This document shows, piece by piece, positions 13,552 to 15,362 of a stretch of DNA of 15,362 bases. The stretch covers positions 1-15,362 of the forward strand of contig CAVCIY010000042.1 in NCBI GenBank assembly GCA_963602445.1. Reading direction: 5' to 3'. Made by a program: the position numbers and the translations under genes. Numbering within the stretch: the first letter of the stretch is position 1; every line of letters starts with the position of its first letter. The notes under the pieces are model-generated. The model did no database searches. It was given only the letters and a program-made list of their open reading frames with translations, and was not told where the DNA came from. This stretch comes from Alangreenwoodia sp963602445. GTDB lineage: Bacteria > Bacillota > Clostridia > Peptostreptococcales > Anaerovoracaceae.

Positions 13552-14520
13552 TTACAGCCCATTAACAACATTTTGAGGACGTCCCGCATCAAATTCAGAA
13601 ATATTTGAATATGCGATTTCAATGAGGCGGCGTCTTGCTTCCTCAGATGCCCATGCAACATGAGGTGTAATGAAACAATTTTCACACGCAAACAAAGGAT
13701 TGTCAGCCTCCGGAGGTTCAGAAACGAGTACGTCGAGACCTGCGGCGGCGATGCGGCCTTCCTTGAGAGCCGCGGCAAGCGCATATTCATCAACAAGAGG
13801 ACCTCTGCCTGTATTTATAAGTATGGCAGAAGATTTCATGAGAGCAAGGCTTTCGCCGTTTATAAGATTTTTCGTATCCTCCGTAAGCGGACAGTGAAGA
13901 GAGACGATATCAGACTCTCTGAGAACAGTCTCGCGGTCAGTAAACGTAATATAATCTGGAGACGCCTTGTCAGGATGCGGTGTATTTACGAGTATCTTCA
14001 TGCCAAACGCATCCGCAATGGCTGCCACACGCTTTCCGATTGAGCCGTATCCCACGATGCCCATAGTCTTTCCGGCAAGCTCCGTGTGACGATAATCGAT
14101 AAATGAAAAGTCGACACAAGAAGACCATTTTCCACCCGAAACAGAATGTGAATAGTCGCCGACGCGGTTTGTGATGTTAAGAATATGCGAAAAAACAGTC
14201 TGAGCCACACTGTCGGTGCTGTATGAAGGAATATTTGAAACAGGAATACCGCACTTTGCTGCAGCCTCAATGTCTACAATATTGTATCCTGTAGCAAGAA
14301 CTCCGATCCACTTGAGATTTTTGCATCCATTTATAGTTTTCGCATCGATAACAGCTTTGTTTGTAAAAACATAATCAGCATCCTGCATACGCTCAAAAAC
14401 AAGCTCCTTTGGAGTTCTGTCATACACGACGAGCTCGCCGAATTCCTTAAAAGGCTCCCAGCTTAAGTCGCCGGGGTTTGCTGTATATCCGTCAAGAACG
14501 ACTATCTTCTTCTTTTTCAT
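13552..14520 (-). CDS. D-2-hydroxyacid dehydrogenase (glycerate/hydroxypyruvate reductase type)
   Basis: A 322-residue cytoplasmic oxidoreductase that interconverts a 2-oxoacid and a D-2-hydroxyacid using a nicotinamide cofactor. The Rossmann glycine motif is GIVGYGSIGKRVA (154-166). The catalytic triad of the family is visible: R239 in NTGRGPLVDE, E268 in VSEPP, and H287 in ITPHVAWAS. The pattern GVLATGYNIVDIEAA (73-87) and the NIPSYSTDSVAQTVF stretch are typical of the glycerate dehydrogenase-like branch. At the end of the second Rossmann strand (KILVNTPHPD, 175-184) the usual NAD-selecting aspartate is not at its customary place, so cofactor preference is open. The start follows AAAGGAG 10 nt upstream. 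It is the first gene of the leftward group, 196 nt before the S-component gene; linkage to the transporter's function is uncertain. Confidence 0.9.
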   Translation of the reverse strand: MKKKKIVVLDGYTANPGDLSWEPFKEFGELVVYDRTPKELVFERMQDADYVFTNKAVIDAKTINGCKNLKWIGVLATGYNIVDIEAAAKCGIPVSNIPSYSTDSVAQTVFSHILNITNRVGDYSHSVSGGKWSSCVDFSFIDYRHTELAGKTMGIVGYGSIGKRVAAIADAFGMKILVNTPHPDKASPDYITFTDRETVLRESDIVSLHCPLTEDTKNLINGESLALMKSSAILINTGRGPLVDEYALAAALKEGRIAAAGLDVLVSEPPEADNPLFACENCFITPHVAWASEEARRRLIEIAYSNISEFDAGRPQNVVNGL

Positions 14521-14539
14521 AATAATAACTCCTTTCCTT

Positions 14540-14590
14540 ATTTCAAATTATGTTTTCAAATCTTATTTTCAAATCTTATTTTCAAAATAA
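14540..14590. repeat. 13-bp tandem repeat just upstream of the dehydrogenase gene
   Basis: ATTTCAAATTATG (14540), TTTTCAAATCTTA (14553), TTTTCAAATCTTA (14566) and TTTTCAAAATAA (14579) step by exactly 13 bp and end about 20 nt before the start codon. In the gene's sense each unit supplies a TTGAAA, a possible -35 box, but none has a good -10 at 16-18 nt, so I cannot name a promoter here. Confidence 0.75.
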
Positions 14591-14670
14591 AGCACGTGCG
14601 TTGGCAGTTATGTGCGCTAAAGATAACGAAATCACCATAGTCGTGCGCCCAAAGCTTCGTACGCCTCACT

Positions 14671-14934
14671 TGCGACAGCTGCCGAGGCGCCGGGTTCGCA
14701 AGTTAAACTAAAACCCGCAAGTCAGCTAAAGCACCGGGTCCGCAGATCAAACTAAAATCCGCAAATCTGCCGAAGTGCCGAGCCTGCCTGCCGTAATCAA
14801 ATCAACAAGTCAGTTAAAGCACCAAGTATGCCTGCCATAATCAAACCCGCAAGTCAGCTAAAGCGCCGGGCCCGCAGATCAAACTAAAATCCGCAAATCT
14901 GCCGAAGCACCGAGCCTGCCGATCATAATCAAAT
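14671..14934. repeat. Six 44-bp tandem repeats with a 132-bp higher-order period
   Basis: Units of exactly 44 bp start at 14671, 14715, 14759, 14803, 14847 and 14891. Unit 2 matches unit 5 (both open with CCGCAAGTCAGCTAAAGC) and unit 3 matches unit 6 (both open with CCGCAAATCTGCCGAAG), so a block of three units, 132 bp, was duplicated after the 44-bp unit arose. Every unit ends in a form of AATCAAAY or AACTAAAAY. The period is not a multiple of three and no gene is seen. The stretch after it (14935-15132) is AT-rich, with no gene or hairpin I can support. Confidence 0.92.
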
Positions 14935-15132
14935 CTGCTGATGAAATAATAATAAGGTTTCAGACAGCGTTTGTAAAGACGATGGAGAAAAAAACACAAA
15001 GATTGACGGACTCAGCATCACAATATAAAAACAGAAAATCGCGGTTTATAAGTAAAAATAGGCTAAAAAATTTTATAATCTTAATGAAAAAAAGAAAATA
15101 AAGCGGATATGTAAAAAAATGAAAAAAAGTAC

Positions 15133-15161
15133 TTGTCAAAATGCGAAATATACCATATAAT
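15133..15161 (+). promoter_or_regulatory. Strong sigma-A promoter of the tRNA operon
   Basis: TTGTCA (15133-15138), a 17-nt spacer and a perfect TATAAT (15156-15161). Transcription should begin near 15168, about 18 nt before the tRNA-Thr gene, as expected for a stable-RNA promoter. Confidence 0.85.
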
Positions 15162-15185
15162 GCTTATTGTGTTCGCGACGTGTGT

Positions 15186-15260
15186 GCTGGCGTGGCTCAA
15201 CGGTAGAGCAGCTGATTTGTAATCAGCAGGTTGGGAGTTCGATTCTCTTCGCCAGCTCCA
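15186..15260 (+). tRNA. tRNA-Thr (anticodon UGU)
   Basis: A full cloverleaf: the acceptor GCTGGCG pairs with CGCCAGC. The anticodon stem GCTGA/TCAGC (15211-15215 with 15223-15227) encloses TTTGTAA with anticodon TGT at 15218-15220, and the T-loop contains GTTCGATTC. After the discriminator T the 3' CCA is encoded (15258-15260). It is followed by eight T and a small AAGAAT/ATTCTT hairpin (15271-15285), which may be a processing or partial termination signal before the next tRNA. Confidence 0.96.
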
Positions 15261-15306
15261 TTTTTTTTCGAAGAATCTAATTCTTGTACGAATTATATGC
15301 ATGCGT

Positions 15307-15362
15307 GGAGGGATTCCCGAGTGGCCAAAGGGGGCGGACTGTAAATCCGTTAGCTGAGCTTT
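15307..15362 (+). tRNA. tRNA-Tyr (anticodon GUA), cut by the right edge
   Basis: The gene begins with GGAGGGA and has a D-arm CCCGAGTGGCCAAAGGGGG and an anticodon arm GCGGA-CTGTAAA-TCCGT with anticodon GTA at 15341-15343. The sequence then enters what looks like the long variable arm expected of bacterial tRNA-Tyr. The T-arm and 3' acceptor strand are outside the window. Confidence 0.9.

Noticed and set aside
13387..13608. Plus-strand protein with 13-residue repeats
   Set aside because: It is an open frame produced by the 39-bp DNA repeat, begins with TTG without a ribosome binding site, and runs over the end of the dehydrogenase gene.
15003..15029. Second tRNA promoter (TTGACG and TATAAA)
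   Set aside because: The spacer is only 15 nt and the element is 150 nt further upstream, while a near-consensus promoter with a 17-nt spacer sits at 15133-15161.
15081..15302. Minus-strand open frame with a protein-like stretch RRESNSQPADYKSAALPLSH
   Set aside because: It is the antisense of the tRNA-Thr gene. This peptide is a well-known false product of frames read through tRNA genes on the wrong strand.

Overview
The window looks like chromosome of an anaerobic, fairly low-GC Firmicute, most likely class Clostridia. The basis is the strong AGGAGG-type ribosome binding sites, the TTGACA/TATAAT-type promoters, the tRNA sequences, and a stripped-down SufC/SufB pair of the kind known from strict anaerobes. 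I cannot name the genus. There is no rRNA, transposase, integrase or CRISPR array.

Layout, left to right. The first codons of an unidentified gene leave the left edge on the minus strand. Divergent from it is lgt (lipoprotein diacylglyceryl transferase), whose protein carries an extra, roughly 280-residue, very acidic and repetitive cytoplasmic tail. Then come a two-gene minimal Fe-S assembly operon (SufC-like ATPase plus one SufB/D-like scaffold, overlapping by 7 nt) with a clear terminator, and a MATE-family exporter. Facing the exporter on the minus strand is an EamA/DMT-family transporter. Divergent from that is copA, a Cu(I) P1B ATPase with one HMA domain at the N-terminus and a second, CopZ-like HMA domain attached at the C-terminus through a hydrophilic linker. 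A strong internal ribosome binding site and ATG lie exactly at the start of this last domain. Next are a small lipoprotein of unknown function and a PaaI-like hotdog thioesterase. A minus-strand group follows, listed in its order of transcription: a D-2-hydroxyacid dehydrogenase, an ECF-transporter S component and a uridine-kinase-like P-loop kinase, ending at a large hairpin terminator. The right edge begins a plus-strand tRNA operon (tRNA-Thr(UGU), then a cut-off tRNA-Tyr(GUA)) behind a near-consensus promoter.

The most unusual property is between the genes. Nearly every non-coding gap of any size contains its own degenerate tandem repeat, with a unit sequence and period particular to that gap: about 40, 44, 20, 14, 29, 36, 25, 15-16, 39, 13 and 44 bp. 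The lgt tail contains a sixth sort of expansion, a 57-bp repeat in coding sequence. The best ordered are a 29-bp array of about 14 units upstream of copA and a 6 x 44-bp array with a 132-bp higher-order period before the tRNAs.

How the genes may work together: Lgt would lipidate exported lipoproteins such as the one encoded here. CopA exports Cu(I), which is known to damage Fe-S clusters of the kind built by the SufBC pair, but this is only a thematic link. The S component and the adjacent kinase could be an uptake-and-trap pair for a small vitamin or nucleoside-like substrate; the substrate cannot be read from the sequence.
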